From: Apium graveolens
Lineage: Eukaryota > Streptophyta > Magnoliopsida > Apiales > Apiaceae
NCBI RefSeq assembly: GCF_009905375.1
Contig: NC_133647.1
Coordinates: forward strand, 136,395,263 to 136,459,262
Length of the DNA stretch: 64,000 nt
Reading direction: 5' to 3'
The notes under the pieces: generated by a model
Told to the model about the DNA's origin: nothing
Database searches by the model: none
Seen by the model: the letters and a program-made list of their open reading frames with translations, nothing else
Translations under genes and position numbers: made by a program
Part shown: positions 11,590 through 22,748 of the stretch, in pieces
How the letters are laid out: each line of letters begins with the position of its first letter
Position numbering within the stretch: position 1 is the stretch's first letter

Positions 11590-12130
11590 ACCTCACACCC
11601 TTTCGTCTAAATTAGTGAACTTCGAACGGTAACCTGTCATGTGGTTATGACCTCCATTGTCAAGGTACCACACAATTGTGTCCCTTTGCCTTTCGTGACC
11701 TGTTCCATTCAACATTGGGTGCATTCTTTCTTCATTCAATAGAATCATTTCATCCTTAACAGGCTTACATTCTACCAATAAAAGGGTAGGTTCGTCATCA
11801 TTTATCTGAGTCAAGTTTACCTCATGTGATTGATTCTTCGCTCGCTTGGGCTTACGACACTCTGCAGCATAGTGACCGTAAGCACTGTAATTGAAATAAC
11901 ATATTTTGGCTCTGTCCTGGCTACCCCTGGAAAAATCTTTGCCCCTGGTTTAATCTCTTCCCCGTGAGCTCCCCATATTTGCTCGTTTCAACCACTCATC
12001 GTTTGTGAATAGTAATTGGCCATCTTTGTTCTTCCTCTTCATCCATTCCTCTTCGGTTAGAAGGAGCTGTTGTTCACAATTCTCATCAATATTGTTAGCG
12101 CATTCAAGGTGTTTGATGAAATTCTTAGCA
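11590..12130 (-). pseudogene. Copia B protease and C-terminal gag fragment
   Basis: On the minus strand the protease site reads WYLDNGGHNHM, with DNGAS changed to DNGGH. Upstream of it is a knuckle-like region (CYFNYSAYGHYAAEC, which has lost the second Cys of CX2C), preceded by LLLTEEEWMKRKNKDGQLL. The gag N-terminal core seen in Copia A and C is missing. The open piece is 11814-11593. Confidence 0.85.
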
Positions 12131-12252
12131 AAAAAAGATATGGTTTCGTTGTTTAATAATTGTATTCATCAGATTCTTCGAGCCACCAAAACTGGTTATA
12201 TTAACATTTTGTTGTTATTCATTTTTGTTTTACCGATTTATAATTTCCTGTG

Positions 12253-12448
12253 ATATTGCAATATATTGCCACATCAACGTGCTTTCTCAACATCTCAATA
12301 CCAAAACCTAGATGGCATGAACAGTGAGCTAGTTTTAGTCAAGAATCAATACATGAAGCCTGGCCCAGATGTGCTACTCAAGCTTGGTCGTGGCCGTCCA
12401 CCAAAGCCCAAGTCTAAAGATGTTGCTGCATTTATTTTAAAATAGATG
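12253..12448 (+). other. Exon-like fragment with an AT-hook motif
   Basis: An open frame passes through NLDGMNSELVLVKNQYMKPG and ends KLGRGRPPKPKSKDVAAF..., then TAG at 12446-12448. GRGRPPKPK fits the AT-hook core (GRP flanked by basic residues), which binds the minor groove of AT-rich DNA. The downstream T-rich sequence could be a 3' UTR. No transposon similarity is evident. It may be the last exon of a broken host gene, possibly the same one as 2945-3118 and 7847-7930, but nothing in the sequence proves that link. Confidence 0.4.
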
Positions 12449-12539
12449 TTGCTGCTCTTTCTGGGTTATCTAGATAATCTTCTGTTGTTATTGGTTGTTT
12501 GTAATGATGTTTTGGTTGACTGGCCAAATTCTTGAAGTT

Positions 12540-12915
12540 TATCGGAATACAAAAAAATATTTGGTTTTCGACGAGTTTTTTTTTAAATCTGGTTTTCATT
12601 AATTCATTTGAATACAGTCGAATTTAGAATCGTATTTTTAACTATATACGGTCGAATTAAGTTACGGGTGGGCCTTTTAAATTTTTTCAGAAAATTCAAT
12701 TTTTTGGACGGGATTTTCAAATTTCAAGTGAAAATTTTGACCGCATTTGGTCAAATTTATCCGGTCAATTTTAGCGGTTGTATTTATCCGGTCGTAACTA
12801 ACCAGTTGAACTTAGTATAAAAATGATCGAACTCCTAAATTTGACTCCCTTAAAAACAACCGTTTCCAAATCGGTCGAATTTAGTTAAAACGGCCATTTT
12901 CGGTCGAATGTAGTG
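12540..12915. mobile_element. CACTA-like fragment with one recognisable end
   Basis: This AT-rich stretch contains repeated gtcgaattta-type motifs shared with the CACTA subterminal regions elsewhere in the window. It stops at ...GGTCGAATGTAGTG (12915), which on the minus strand reads CACTAC. Immediately beyond it, Gypsy-derived sequence begins. The left end is not resolved and no coding capacity is seen. Confidence 0.5.
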
Positions 12916-13790
12916 AACATTAAGAAATACTGACAAAATAATAGTTCTAAGAAATACTTAAATATGGTGATTTATGCTCAGTTGGTTAAAGAGGTTATAA
13001 CTATTATTTTGGTCACAGGTTCGAATTCCACGGGAGGAGAATTTATGATTATGCCTCCTGAACCAGAGCATGTCGCTTAAATGCGATTTACCTTGGTTCA
13101 CGTAGTTTGCAATCTATTGCATGAGCTCGTGGGGTTTACCCAGTGCACACCCGAAGGATAGCGGCTGCGGCTTCCCTACGATAAAAAAATGAGAACAGAT
13201 ACTAATACGCATGCATGAATTCGAAAAACTCTCAGGAATTGTTTGTTATTAATATTATTTTACCATCATAATAGTATTTAGTCACGGATAAAACCCTCGA
13301 AGATAATAAAAATAAATTCTAATGAAAAATAAAATATTAAATATAAGTAACATGATCATGCAGTTTTCAGCATATTCATGCACCACAATCTCATTCCACT
13401 GTTTTGGCATGATAAGGGAGCCCATACGCATAATAATAATTTTAATTTATTGCTTCTTTTCATGCCTTCTTTTGTCAAGTTTTTCTTCAAAACCTAATAC
13501 CTCTTGTTCTCCATTAGTTCCTCTCACCTTTGAAAAATTCGACTTCGATTTAACATTTGTATATAAAGGAACGTCATCATGGAACTCATGTAGGTCTTTT
13601 ACATTGAAAGTTTTTTAAATACTCGTATCTCTAGAAAGATCAACCAAACAAGCATTATAATTAATTTATTTCAGCATATTTACTTGGATTTAATTTTTTG
13701 AATATCTCTAAAATATACCTCGCATTCCTTTGAAAATCATCACAGGGTCCCTTTTTTAACAATTTTTGACGTTAGTTCAAATATGGGGTA
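12916..13790 (-). mobile_element. Inverted Gypsy 3'-end fragment, with a SINE inside
   Basis: On the minus strand it is homologous to 2100-2760. Pol 3'-end coding (FNVKDLHEFHDDVPLYTN, near 13600-13530) is followed by the shared non-coding 3' region (minus-strand caaaacagtg, gtgcatgaat and gaattcg blocks). The homology reaches both sides of the SINE at 12971-13190, so the SINE inserted into this copy. It ends near 13785 where CACTA-type sequence starts. Confidence 0.75.
12971..13190 (+). mobile_element. tRNA-derived SINE (Au-like), copy 1
   Basis: A RNA polymerase III A box (tgctcagttggttaaag, 12975-12991) and B box (ggttcgaattcc, 13018-13029) open the element. The body continues through cacgggaggag, gatttaccttggttcacgt, acccgaaggatagcggctgc and the tail cttccctacgataaaaaaa. 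This resembles the Au SINE family of flowering plants. No target duplication is obvious, and roughly 25 bp of the Gypsy host sequence is missing at the right junction. Confidence 0.85.
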
Positions 13791-13839
13791 ACTATGTAGT
13801 GTTACGTGAATTGGTATTATTCACTTCGTGTAATTCGTC

Positions 13840-15110
13840 CGAATTTTTTTCATCGAATTTAGCTAAATTTGACCTATTTTGATCTAAAATAGCTATTTTC
13901 GACCAACCAGTTGTTGGTCAAACGAAGGCTAGTCGAAAATAAGGGGTGCGGTCGAACTTAGCTAAATTCGGACGAATAAATTCGACCAACTAAATTTGAC
14001 CAAAATTGGTTAAAAAGAATCCGCCGCAATTTTTTTGACAAAAATTTAAAATTTTCGTAAAATTCAAAAACCCCTCCCACAAATACTAAATTCTACCAAA
14101 TCCGGTCGAAATTACTAGCTAAATTCGACCAAATTTGGTCAAAATAAGTATGCCAAATTCGAACAAAGTTGGTAGAATTTAATAAGCACCATATTTTCAA
14201 AAAACAGCAGCATAATGCATTTTGGAACTTATTAACTAGTTTTTCCATTATGTAATTTCATAAAACAATAACGGACACTATAGTGGTTTTTGTTTACTAA
14301 TATTAAAATTACATAAATTAATAATTTAGATTTTAGAATACAACAATTTCTAACCTTTAGTAACATATCGAAAATCAAATATTATAAGATTAACTCACCC
14401 AAATGATAAACAAATATGAAAAAAAAATAAACTTAAATTGGTTCATATAAATGAACTATTTGATACAAGTCTTATTTTACTTTTAAGTTTCCAAAAATAA
14501 ATTTTCCCGAGGTGATGGCATAAACTCTGATCGGAGGTGATGGAGATGAACTCACCGTAATTGTTCTGAAATGGTGAACTTGCCGAAATTGGTGTGAATC
14601 AGATGAATTCTTCGGATTTGGTTTAAATTAATTCGCCATTTGGAAAAATATAATTAGATGAGATTTAGTATGAGAGATGTGTATGTGTATATTATTGGGA
14701 ATATACAAAATATGTATGAGTGTAATTTTTTATAAGAGAATGAAATTGAAAGAGGAATATAATGAGAAAAAAGATGAGGGTGAAAGATTGAATTGATGGG
14801 ATGAAAGGAATGAAAAATAAATGAATGATCATGATTAATTCAAGTTGGCATTCCATGTGCTTTCTTCTCAGCCAATAGAAGCGTGACAAATGGCAATTCT
14901 GAAATGTGCTAAATTCGACCAATAAGGGTCAAATTTACAATTTTCAACTAGATTTAGTCAAAAATAAAACACGGGTAAATTCTACCATTTTTGGTCGAAT
15001 TTAGCAATTAAATTTGAATAATTTTGGTCGAACTTAGCAGCTAAATTTGACCAATTTTGGTAGAATTTAGAAGTTAGATTGAACAACTACGGTTTGTGGT
15101 AGTATTTAAT
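13840..15110. repeat. CACTA-2 left subterminal repeats and internal non-coding sequence
   Basis: Dense short motifs of the type attcgacca and ggtcgaattta, in both orientations, fill 13840-14180 and 14900-15080. Such clusters in CACTA elements serve as binding sites for the element's own regulatory protein. The stretch between them (14180-14900) is AT-rich, with one GC-richer patch (14500-14640). I see no supported gene in it. Confidence 0.6.
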
Positions 15111-15179
15111 GCATGTGACACAGATTTTTGTTTAAATATTTAAGATTTTAATATTTAAATAGATTGATTTTTCACATAC

Positions 15180-16870
15180 AGTCTTAATTTAAATATATTT
15201 TTGGTGATATGACAAATTTTAAAAAAAGAATTTTTTTTGGTTTTTATTTTGACAGTGAACGAGTAGTTTGATCGGTAGTTTGATCGGTATTTGTTACTAG
15301 TGTCTAACCCTATATTGATATTTCAATTTTTCTAAAAAAATAGTTAAGAATAATCCAAACATACGGATGTCAATATCTATATATTTTGGTGATATGACAA
15401 AAATTTTAGAAACAAAATAAATTGATATTGTTTGTTATATTAACAATCAACTAATAGTTTGAATTTTACTTCTAACTAATGTTTATTCCTATATTGATGT
15501 TTAAATTTTTATAATAAAATATATGGCTAATTCAATTGTACGAATGTTAAGATCTATATATTTAATGATACCACATTTTTTTGGAAAAATATAAATTTAT
15601 TTAGTTTGCTATTTTAACCGTTAACAAGTAGTCTCACCAGTATTTCTTACCCGTGTTTAATCCTATACTGATGTTTCAAATTTTTAAAAAAAATATTAAT
15701 GAATAATCCCACCGTACAAATGTCAAGATATATTTATTTTGTTGATCTGACAAAAGTTTTAGAAAAGAATAAATTGATTTTGCCTATTATTTTAACAATC
15801 AACCAATAGTTTGAATAGTAATTCTTAATAGTGTTTAAACTCATATTAATGTTTCGATTTTTTTAAAAATATATATGAATAGTCCAACCTTACGGATGTT
15901 AATATATATATATATATTTTGATGATATCATAAAATTTTTAGAAAAATATAATTTTATTTAGTTTGCTATTTTAATAATTAACAAATAGTCTCACATGTA
16001 TTTCTTACTAGTTTTCAATTCTATATTGATATTTTCTATTTTAAAAATATATTTATGAATGATCCAACTGTAGGGATGCCAAGATATATATAATTTGGTA
16101 ATGTGATATAAGTTTAGAAATAAATAGATTGATTTTGCTTGTTATTTTAACGGTCAACCAATAGTAGTTTGAATAGTACTTCTAAATAGTGTTTAGTGTC
16201 AGATTGATGTTGCAATTTTTTAAAATTATATATGAATAATCCAATGATACAGATGTTAATATCTATATATTTTAATTATATCACAAAATTTTTAGAAAAA
16301 AATTATTTAGTTTTCTATTTTAATTGTCGACAAGTAGTTTGACCAATATTTCTTACTATTGTTTAATCCTTTATTGATATTTCATTTTTTTAAATAATTA
16401 TTATGAATGATCCAACTATACGGATGTCAAGATCTATATATTTTGGTAATATGACAAGAATTTTAGAAAAAAAAATGATTTGGTTTGATATTTTAAAAGT
16501 TAAACACTAGTTTGACTAGTACTTCTTACTAGTGTTTAGTCTCATATCAATGTTTTGATTTTTTAAATATTAATGAATGATCCAATCGTATGGATGTCAA
16601 AATCTATATATTCTGGTGATATGACAAAATTTTCAGAAAAGAATTAATTTATTTTGTTTGTTAGTTTAACAATAAACAAATAGTTTGAATAATAGTTCGA
16701 ACTAGTGTTTATGAATAATCCAACTGTACCGATGTTAAGATCAATATATTTTAGTGGTATGAAAATTTTTTTAGAAAAAAATAAATATTTTTAATTTTCT
16801 ATTCTAACAACCAATCGTTTTGAAGAGTTTTTCTTACTAAATGTTTAATATGTAAGTATATTATTTTTTA
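15180..16870 (+). repeat. ~175-bp tandem array in CACTA-2, about 9 units
   Basis: Diverged units share gaatgatccaac..tacggatgt, then a tatatttt..gatatgacaaaattttagaaaa block, a tttgctattttaacagtcaac block, and agtgtttagtcc..attgatgtttc. The gatccaac anchor recurs near 15350, 15525, 15705, 15878, 16057, 16233, 16405, 16572 and 16718. It is the same monomer as in CACTA-1 and, inverted, in the hAT element. Confidence 0.85.
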
Positions 16871-17165
16871 CAGAAACTCTTCATATTTGACAATCTTTTC
16901 ATTCGTCTGGTTGATTCACTTAAAACAGTTTTTTTAAAAAAATAAATAATATAACCCTAGTTCATACCCTAAACTTCTTGTTTAATTATGAAAACTCTTT
17001 CTTCATAATTATTTAATCAGAAGATTTTTTTATCACATTGATAGCAGGTTCTGTAAATTTATAATTAAGCATATGTCTTCTTGATATAACTATTTTTTTG
17101 TATTTGTTCTAAGTAATTAATATTTTTTAATTTTTTTATCAAATATAACACAAATAGAAATTCAA

Positions 17166-17230
17166 CATATATATATACATAGATATACATATATATACAT
17201 ATATATATATACACACACATATATATATTT
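17166..17230. repeat. TA/CA microsatellite
   Basis: An imperfect run of atatatac and acacac units inside the CACTA-2 right-hand region. Confidence 0.85.
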
Positions 17231-17486
17231 CTATATAATTTTTTGTAAACAATGAAAGTGTCGTTCAGTTTAAATTTTTTTCTTTACATGATACGTACTA
17301 ACCATTTATAAAACAAAAACAATTTTTTTAAAAAAATAGAAATTTTCAATTGATTTCGGTTGCTTTTAGCAATTTCTACCATTTTTGGTCGAATTTAGTA
17401 AAAAAAAATTGGTACATTTTCTTTACCTGCAAATTTGTTATTTTCATTCATTCTGAAAAAAATGCGAGATATTTCCCGCCCAACCC

Positions 17487-18185
17487 TGATAGGGAATAAA
17501 ATAAACCCCCAATTAATATCGTATTAATCGTATTAACATTGGGCTGACAGTTAAGCCCATTAGAAGAGGCCCAAGACCCTTGATAGGGGCCAAAAATATC
17601 CTAGGAATATAATTGGTGTTAAAATTAATTAGACCAGATACGGTCCAATAATGAAGCCCAATTAGAAAGGGCCCAAAACCCTGAATATTAATTAATTTAG
17701 TGATTAATTAATATGGGATAAATCAGCTGTCAAGATGAGTTCTTATGAGGATATAAATCCTTCAAGATTAGCCCCCAAGGGACCTGATAGGATAAGGAAT
17801 CAATTTCCTACTTCCTAGGACTCCAAAGTTCATTCTAATTCTGAGACTTACCCATCAAGTCTCCTAACCCAAGTCCAATTTCAGGACTCCCAACATTCAT
17901 ATAAGGGGCCTCACCCCACAAATCAGAACTACGTTTTAGACTTAGTCCTTGGAGGACATGAAAGTCACTACGTCCTTGATGAGCCCTCGCCGCCATATCC
18001 CCAAGGGAAAATATCACCAAGAACTATGTTTTTTGACTTGATCCTTGGCAATCAACAAGGAACGTAGGCATCTGGTTAAGGTAGAGTGAGCCATGAAACA
18101 CACGAGCAGACAAATCGAGCCTCCAAGCTCACGTTCCTTAGTAATAAATACAACAATCATATACCCTAGTTTTTAATCCATAACA
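17487..18185 (+). repeat. Gypsy F 5' LTR
   Basis: 699 bp. It contains a TATA-like catataagg near 17899-17907, about 280 bp before its end. The partner is 27974-28679, with scattered substitutions and small length differences. Confidence 0.92.
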
Positions 18186-18187
18186 TT

Positions 18188-18204
18188 TGGTGCCGTCTGT
18201 GGGA
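18188..18204 (+). other. Gypsy F primer-binding site
   Basis: TGGTGCCGTCTGTGGGA begins two bases after the 5' LTR. The TGG start and position fit a tRNA 3'-end complement. I do not assign the tRNA with confidence. Confidence 0.75.
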
Positions 18205-18220
18205 AAGCACAACAACAACC

Positions 18221-19810
18221 ATGGTGAAAACACGAAGAACAAGCAGCGTCCTTGAAGGAGGAACACCGCGGGGACAACCCAAACAATTTCGTCAACCGTG
18301 GAGGTACCTCTGTATTCAACCTATGCCGTCACCCAAGGAGGAGCCCAGGTAGGGGCAACTGAACCTCAACCTCAAGGGACGATTCCCCCAGCTCCTCAAG
18401 GTACGAATCCCCAACTTCAACAACTACATACACCTGTGAATTCTTGACCCATTGGGTATGAGTATTCAACTGTTGTGACTACTAACCCCCTTATGGGATG
18501 CCCTTTTACCCCGAGGTTGGAGGAAGTGGACATGCTGGGCAAAGTGAAGCACGAGGGCGATCGCCCCCTACAAACAAGGTTTGGCTCCTATCCCTGAGGA
18601 TCAGGAATTTTCTGGTCCTTATGCTGAGAGAGACTCCGAATCTTCAGATGATGAAGTGGCCCCAAGAAGGAGGCGTGCTGGAAAAGAGCCGATGGCTGAT
18701 GGTCGCTAACGTCTTAGGAGCACCCAATAAACGAATTCCCAAGAAGTGCAGGAAAGGATCAGGGCTCATGAGGCTGAGATTCAAAGAATGAAGCATGACT
18801 TAGAGGCACACCAGACCACCAGACCCCCACTACCTCCTAGGGGAGAAATCCTCCTCCTATCATAGACCTGGATGGTCCAATACAGAGAAGGGTTGTTGTC
18901 TTAAGGGCTGATCCAAACAATCTCCTTCCCCTTGGACATCCTGATGATCCTACTCCGCCGTTTACTGAAGAGATAATGAATGCCCATAATTGAAGCTTAT
19001 AATGGCATGGGAGATCCCGCTAATCATGTCAGGACATTCTCTAATGCATTGTTGTTGCAGCCCGTGAATGATGTTATTAAGTGTCGGGCCTTTCCTCAAA
19101 CCCTGTCGGGTATGGCCCAAAAGTGGTATAGTCGTTTGCCCCCAAACTCTATTGGGTCATTCATAGAATTAAGTTAGGCTTTCATTAAGTAGTTCATCAG
19201 TGGGAGAGTGCATGAGAAAAGTTCAGCATCCCTCATGAGTATTGTGCAGGGAGCAAATGAATCCCTGAGAGACTACCTGAACCATTTTACAAAGGAAGCT
19301 TTAAAAGTCCCGGACCTTGATGATAAGGTAGCTATGATAGCACTGCACCAGGGAACTAGGGATGAGTTCTTCAAGATGTCCTTGGCCAAGCGCCCCCCTG
19401 AAAGCATGTTGCAGCTCCAAGATAGAGCCGGGAAGTACATCAAAGTGGAAGAAAGTATGAGGAAGACCGTAGTAAGTAATGAGCCTGCTGGAGGCAAGAA
19501 GCGGAAAACCGATCTGGAATATATTGCAAAGGACAAATATCCTAGAACTAAGCAAAACAATGACTCAACCCCGAAGAAGGGAGGACTTGGACAAAAGTTC
19601 ACTGAGTATGCTAAGCCGAATGCTCCAAGAAGCCAGATTTTAATGGAAATCAAGAAAGATCGAGACATTCGTTGGCCTAAGCCCTTGAAGGTCGATCCTT
19701 CCAAGTCAGATAAGAGCAATTATTGTAGATTTCACAAGGATGTTGGTCATGACACCGATGAGGGTAGGCAACTGAAAGATGAAATTGGGTTCCTTATTAG
19801 AAAAGGATGA
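18221..19810 (+). pseudogene. Gypsy F gag, degenerate
   Basis: An ATG at 18221 starts a short basic peptide (MVKTRRTSSVLEGG) that soon loses frame. The gag core is recognisable from 18980: YNGMGDPANHVRTFSNALLL, then CRAFPQTLSGMAQKWYSRLP, typical of the Gypsy capsid. After a stop near 19175 the frame reopens at 19208 through SLRDYLNHFTKEALKVPDLD to a zinc-binding-like CRFHKDVGHDTDEG (CX2-type Cys partly lost) and ends at a TGA at 19808-19810. That TGA is in frame with pol, as happens in Tat elements that separate gag and pol by a stop. It may therefore be natural or a mutation. Confidence 0.88.
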
Positions 19811-21400
19811 TTGAACAAATACACTGGAGAAGGAGGGGAAAGGAGTAACAATGGAAGAAGGAACTTTGAAGATTGTCCGAGGGACCAAGACGATCAGGGG
19901 ATAAATCCCCAACCTAGGAGACCGATGATAAATACAATCTTTGAAGGACCACGACCCCGAGGGCCTGTGATAAACACAATTTTTGGAGGACCAACCACTG
20001 CTGGGTTATCCAAGAGCTCCAAGAGAGTATATGTCAGGGAAGTTATGCATATTGTTGGAGAAGCCCCGAAGAGGGCCAGGACAGGAGTAACAATGTCTTT
20101 TGATGATTCTGATCTGGAGGGTGTGAAATTTCCCCATGACGACCTGCTGTTCATAACCCCGATAATAGGGAACAGCCCGGTGAGGAGGGTCCTTGTGGAT
20201 AATTGTGCTTCAGTGGATATTTTACTCCATGACACCTTTTTAAGGATCGAATATAATGACTCCCAATTGACCCCAACCGACATGCCGATATATGGATTTG
20301 CGGGAGTTGAGTGCCCCGTAGAAGGGATAATCAAGCTGCCAACAACAATAGGACAGGAACCAAGGCAAGCAACTCAAATGTTGGACTTTGTGGTGGTGAA
20401 GGCTAGTTCGACTTACAACACTATCATGGGAAGAACATGGATACACGCCTTCAAGGTAGTCCCTTCTTCCTACCATTCAGTAATGAAGTTTCCAACTTGG
20501 AATGGGATTGGAGAAGAAAGAGGAGATCAAAAAATGGCTAGAAGTTGTTATGTAGCCTCATTAAGGGCAGATGGAGTCGGGGGGCAGGTTCTGCCTATTG
20601 AAGATTTGGATATTCGAGAGAATTATGAGAAAAGAGGGAAGCCAACAGAAGACTTGGTCTCGATTCCTTTAGCTCCCGAGGATCCTGAGAATGTGACTTT
20701 CGTTGGGGTCACACTAGAGGAGCCCCTTAGAGGGAAGTTGGTGAAATTTTTGCAAGAAAATAGTGATATGTTTGCATGGTCAGCAGCTGACATGCCAGGC
20801 ATAAACCCGGAATTGATTAATCATAAGCTGAATATGGATCCAAATCAGAAGACCGTGAAGCAAAAGAAAAGAAGTTTTGCTGTAGAGAGGCAAGAAGCTA
20901 TAAAACAGGAAGTAGAGAAGCTCTTAGAGGCTAGTTTCATCGAGGAGATACAATTTCCAGAATGGTTAGCAAACCCTGTAATGGTGAAGAAGGCCAATGG
21001 AAAATGGAGGATGTGTATGGACTTCACTGATCTAAATGACGCATGCCCTAAGGACTGTTTCCCGTTGCCAAGGATAGATACTTTGATAGATGCCACTGCT
21101 GGGCATGAGATGCTGAGCTTCATGGATGGATTTAGTGGATACAATCAGATCAAAATGTACAAGGACGACATTCCAAAGGTATCATTCATCACTGACTTTG
21201 GTGTTTATTGTTACCTTGTTATGGCATTTGTTCTCAAGAATGCAGAAGCCACCTATCAAAGGTTGGTAAATAAAATTTTTAAGGATCTTATTGGCAAGAC
21301 TATGGAAGTCTATGTTGATGACATGTTAGTCAAGAGTCTAGTAAAGACTGACCATATAACCCATTTGAGGGAAGCTTTTGAGGTCATGAGATACCATTAG
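19811..21400 (+). pseudogene. Gypsy F protease and reverse transcriptase
   Basis: This frame follows the gag stop directly (first codon TTG) and has 529 sense codons. The protease site is at about residue 130 and reads LVDNCASVDILL. The family motif is DNGSSVDIL, so the flap-side Gly is replaced by Cys. RT follows with WLANPVMVKKANGKWRMCMDFTDL-type fingers (split here as NPVMVKKANGKWRMC), FMDGFSGYNQIKM (usual Ala now Gly) and MAFVLKNAEATYQR (usual MPFGLKNAGATYQR). The catalytic YVDD is at residues 501-504 (21311-21322). A TAG at 21398-21400 stops it in mid-RT, and the next frame continues without a shift. Confidence 0.92.
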
Positions 21401-22447
21401 ATGATGTTAAATCCTACGAAATGTGCTTTCGGAGTAGGGTCTGGAAATTTTTTTGGATTGATGGTCTCGAAGAGAGGAATCGAGGCCAATCCCGACAAAA
21501 TAAAGGCAATCCTAGATATGGAACCACCAAAAACTATCAAAGATGTTCAAAAGCTCACTGGAAGGGTTGCTGCGTTGGGACAATTCATCTCCAAATCTGG
21601 GGACAAGTGTTTGACGTTCTTCAAGTCCTTAAAGAAGGTTAAGGATTTTGTATGGAGTGACGAAAGCCAGAAGGCATTCGAGGAATTGAAGAAATATATG
21701 ACTGAGGCCCCGTTGTTGGCCAAGCCAGCTTTGAATGAGGTTTTATACTTGTACTTGGCCGTTTCAGAGAGTGCCTTGAGCGCTGTGTTGGTCAAGGAGG
21801 AACTGAAAATCCAAAATCCCGTATACTATATCAGCAAAATTATGTATGGAGCTGAGTTGAATTATTCAACTATTCAGAAGTTTGTTTTAGCCTTGGTAAT
21901 GGCTTCGAGAAAGTTGCGTCCTTACTTTCAGGCTCATAAGATTGAGGTGCTAACAAATGAAACCCTGAGAAATATCATTCATAGTCCCAAGGCCAGTGGG
22001 AGGTTGACCAAGTGGGAAATAGAGCTGGGAGAATTCGACATCAAGTATAAGCCACGAACGTCAATAAAATCCCAGACATTGGCTGACTTCGTGGTGGAAT
22101 GTACCATACCCAACCAAGAATTCGGGGGGCAGGAAGATACCATACCTCAAGACAAGGAAGTTGATAAGGGGGACAAAGAAAAGGATGATAAGGAAAAGGA
22201 ATATTGGGTCCTCTATTTTGATGGAGCATCAAAAACAAATTCAAGTGGAGCAGGTTTGGTTTTACAAAGCCCTGATGGGTTCTTGATTGAATATGCTATG
22301 AAGTTAGATTTCCCGACCACAAACAACGAGGTAGAATATGAAGCTCTGATAGCTGGCCTCGGCCTAGCAGGGACACTGAGAAGTCAAGAACTTGAAGGTC
22401 TGTCGAGACTCGAACTTGGTCATATCCCAGGTAAAAGGAGAGTTTGA
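21401..22447 (+). pseudogene. Gypsy F RT thumb, RNase H and start of second RNase H
   Basis: In the same frame as the preceding pol piece. It covers LNPTKCAFGV, the GIEANPDKIKAI..MEPPKTIKDVQKLTGR block, then the RNase H region (NEVLYLYLAVSESALSAVLV, YYISKIMYGAELNYSTIQK) and the connection end (WEIELGEFDIKYKPR). The additional archaeal-type RNase H begins at YWVLYFDGASKTNSSGAGLV with the expected DGA and NNEVEYEALIAGL motifs. A frameshift near 22380 ends the useful frame. Confidence 0.9.
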
Positions 22448-22745
22448 GGCTAGGGATGATATGATGGCTAAATATGTCCGCCTAGTAAGGGCTGTAATGA
22501 CCCAATTCAATGAATGCCATGTTGAGCACATTCCAAGGGAGGAAAATGCTAAGGCAGATGCCTTATCAAAGTTTGCTTTATCTGAGATAGAGGAAAGTTC
22601 GGAAAGTGTATACTTCCACGTTCTGAAGATACGGAGCATTGAAGTAAAGCTTGTAGCTCCTATAGGTCTGGGGACGTCATGGATAGATCCCATTAAGGCC
22701 CATATTCAAACCGGTTGGCTGCCAAATGATGCTACTGAAGCCTGA
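22392..22745 (+). pseudogene. Gypsy F second RNase H, C-terminal part
   Basis: This continues the extra RNase H in another frame. CRDSNLVISQVKGEFEARDD carries the DS..V motif, and HIPREENAKADALSKFA is the conserved terminal helix. It overlaps the end of the preceding frame because of the frameshift at about 22380-22392. It ends with a TGA just before the integrase zinc region. Confidence 0.9.
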
Positions 22746-22748
22746 AGA

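Larger units (their letters stand above)
7941..12180 (-). mobile_element. Copia B: 5'-truncated, decayed LTR retrotransposon
   Basis: On the minus strand it runs from a partial gag near 12100 through protease, integrase, RT and RNase H to a 3' LTR (8195 down to 7941). No 5' LTR, primer site or gag N-terminus is seen, so the right end is truncated somewhere around 12100-12180. Its proteins resemble those of Copia A and C. A tandem duplication in the integrase region and numerous stops show that it is dead. Confidence 0.85.

Noticed and set aside
12971..13190. Possible tRNA gene from A and B box matches
   Set aside because: Only the promoter boxes fit. The sequence continues into SINE body and an A-rich tail, with no tRNA cloverleaf.
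13786..13800. tatgtagtg as a CACTA right end at the left border of CACTA-2
   Set aside because: The orientation is wrong for a left terminus and no matching partner or 3-bp duplication was found. The left border is left unresolved.
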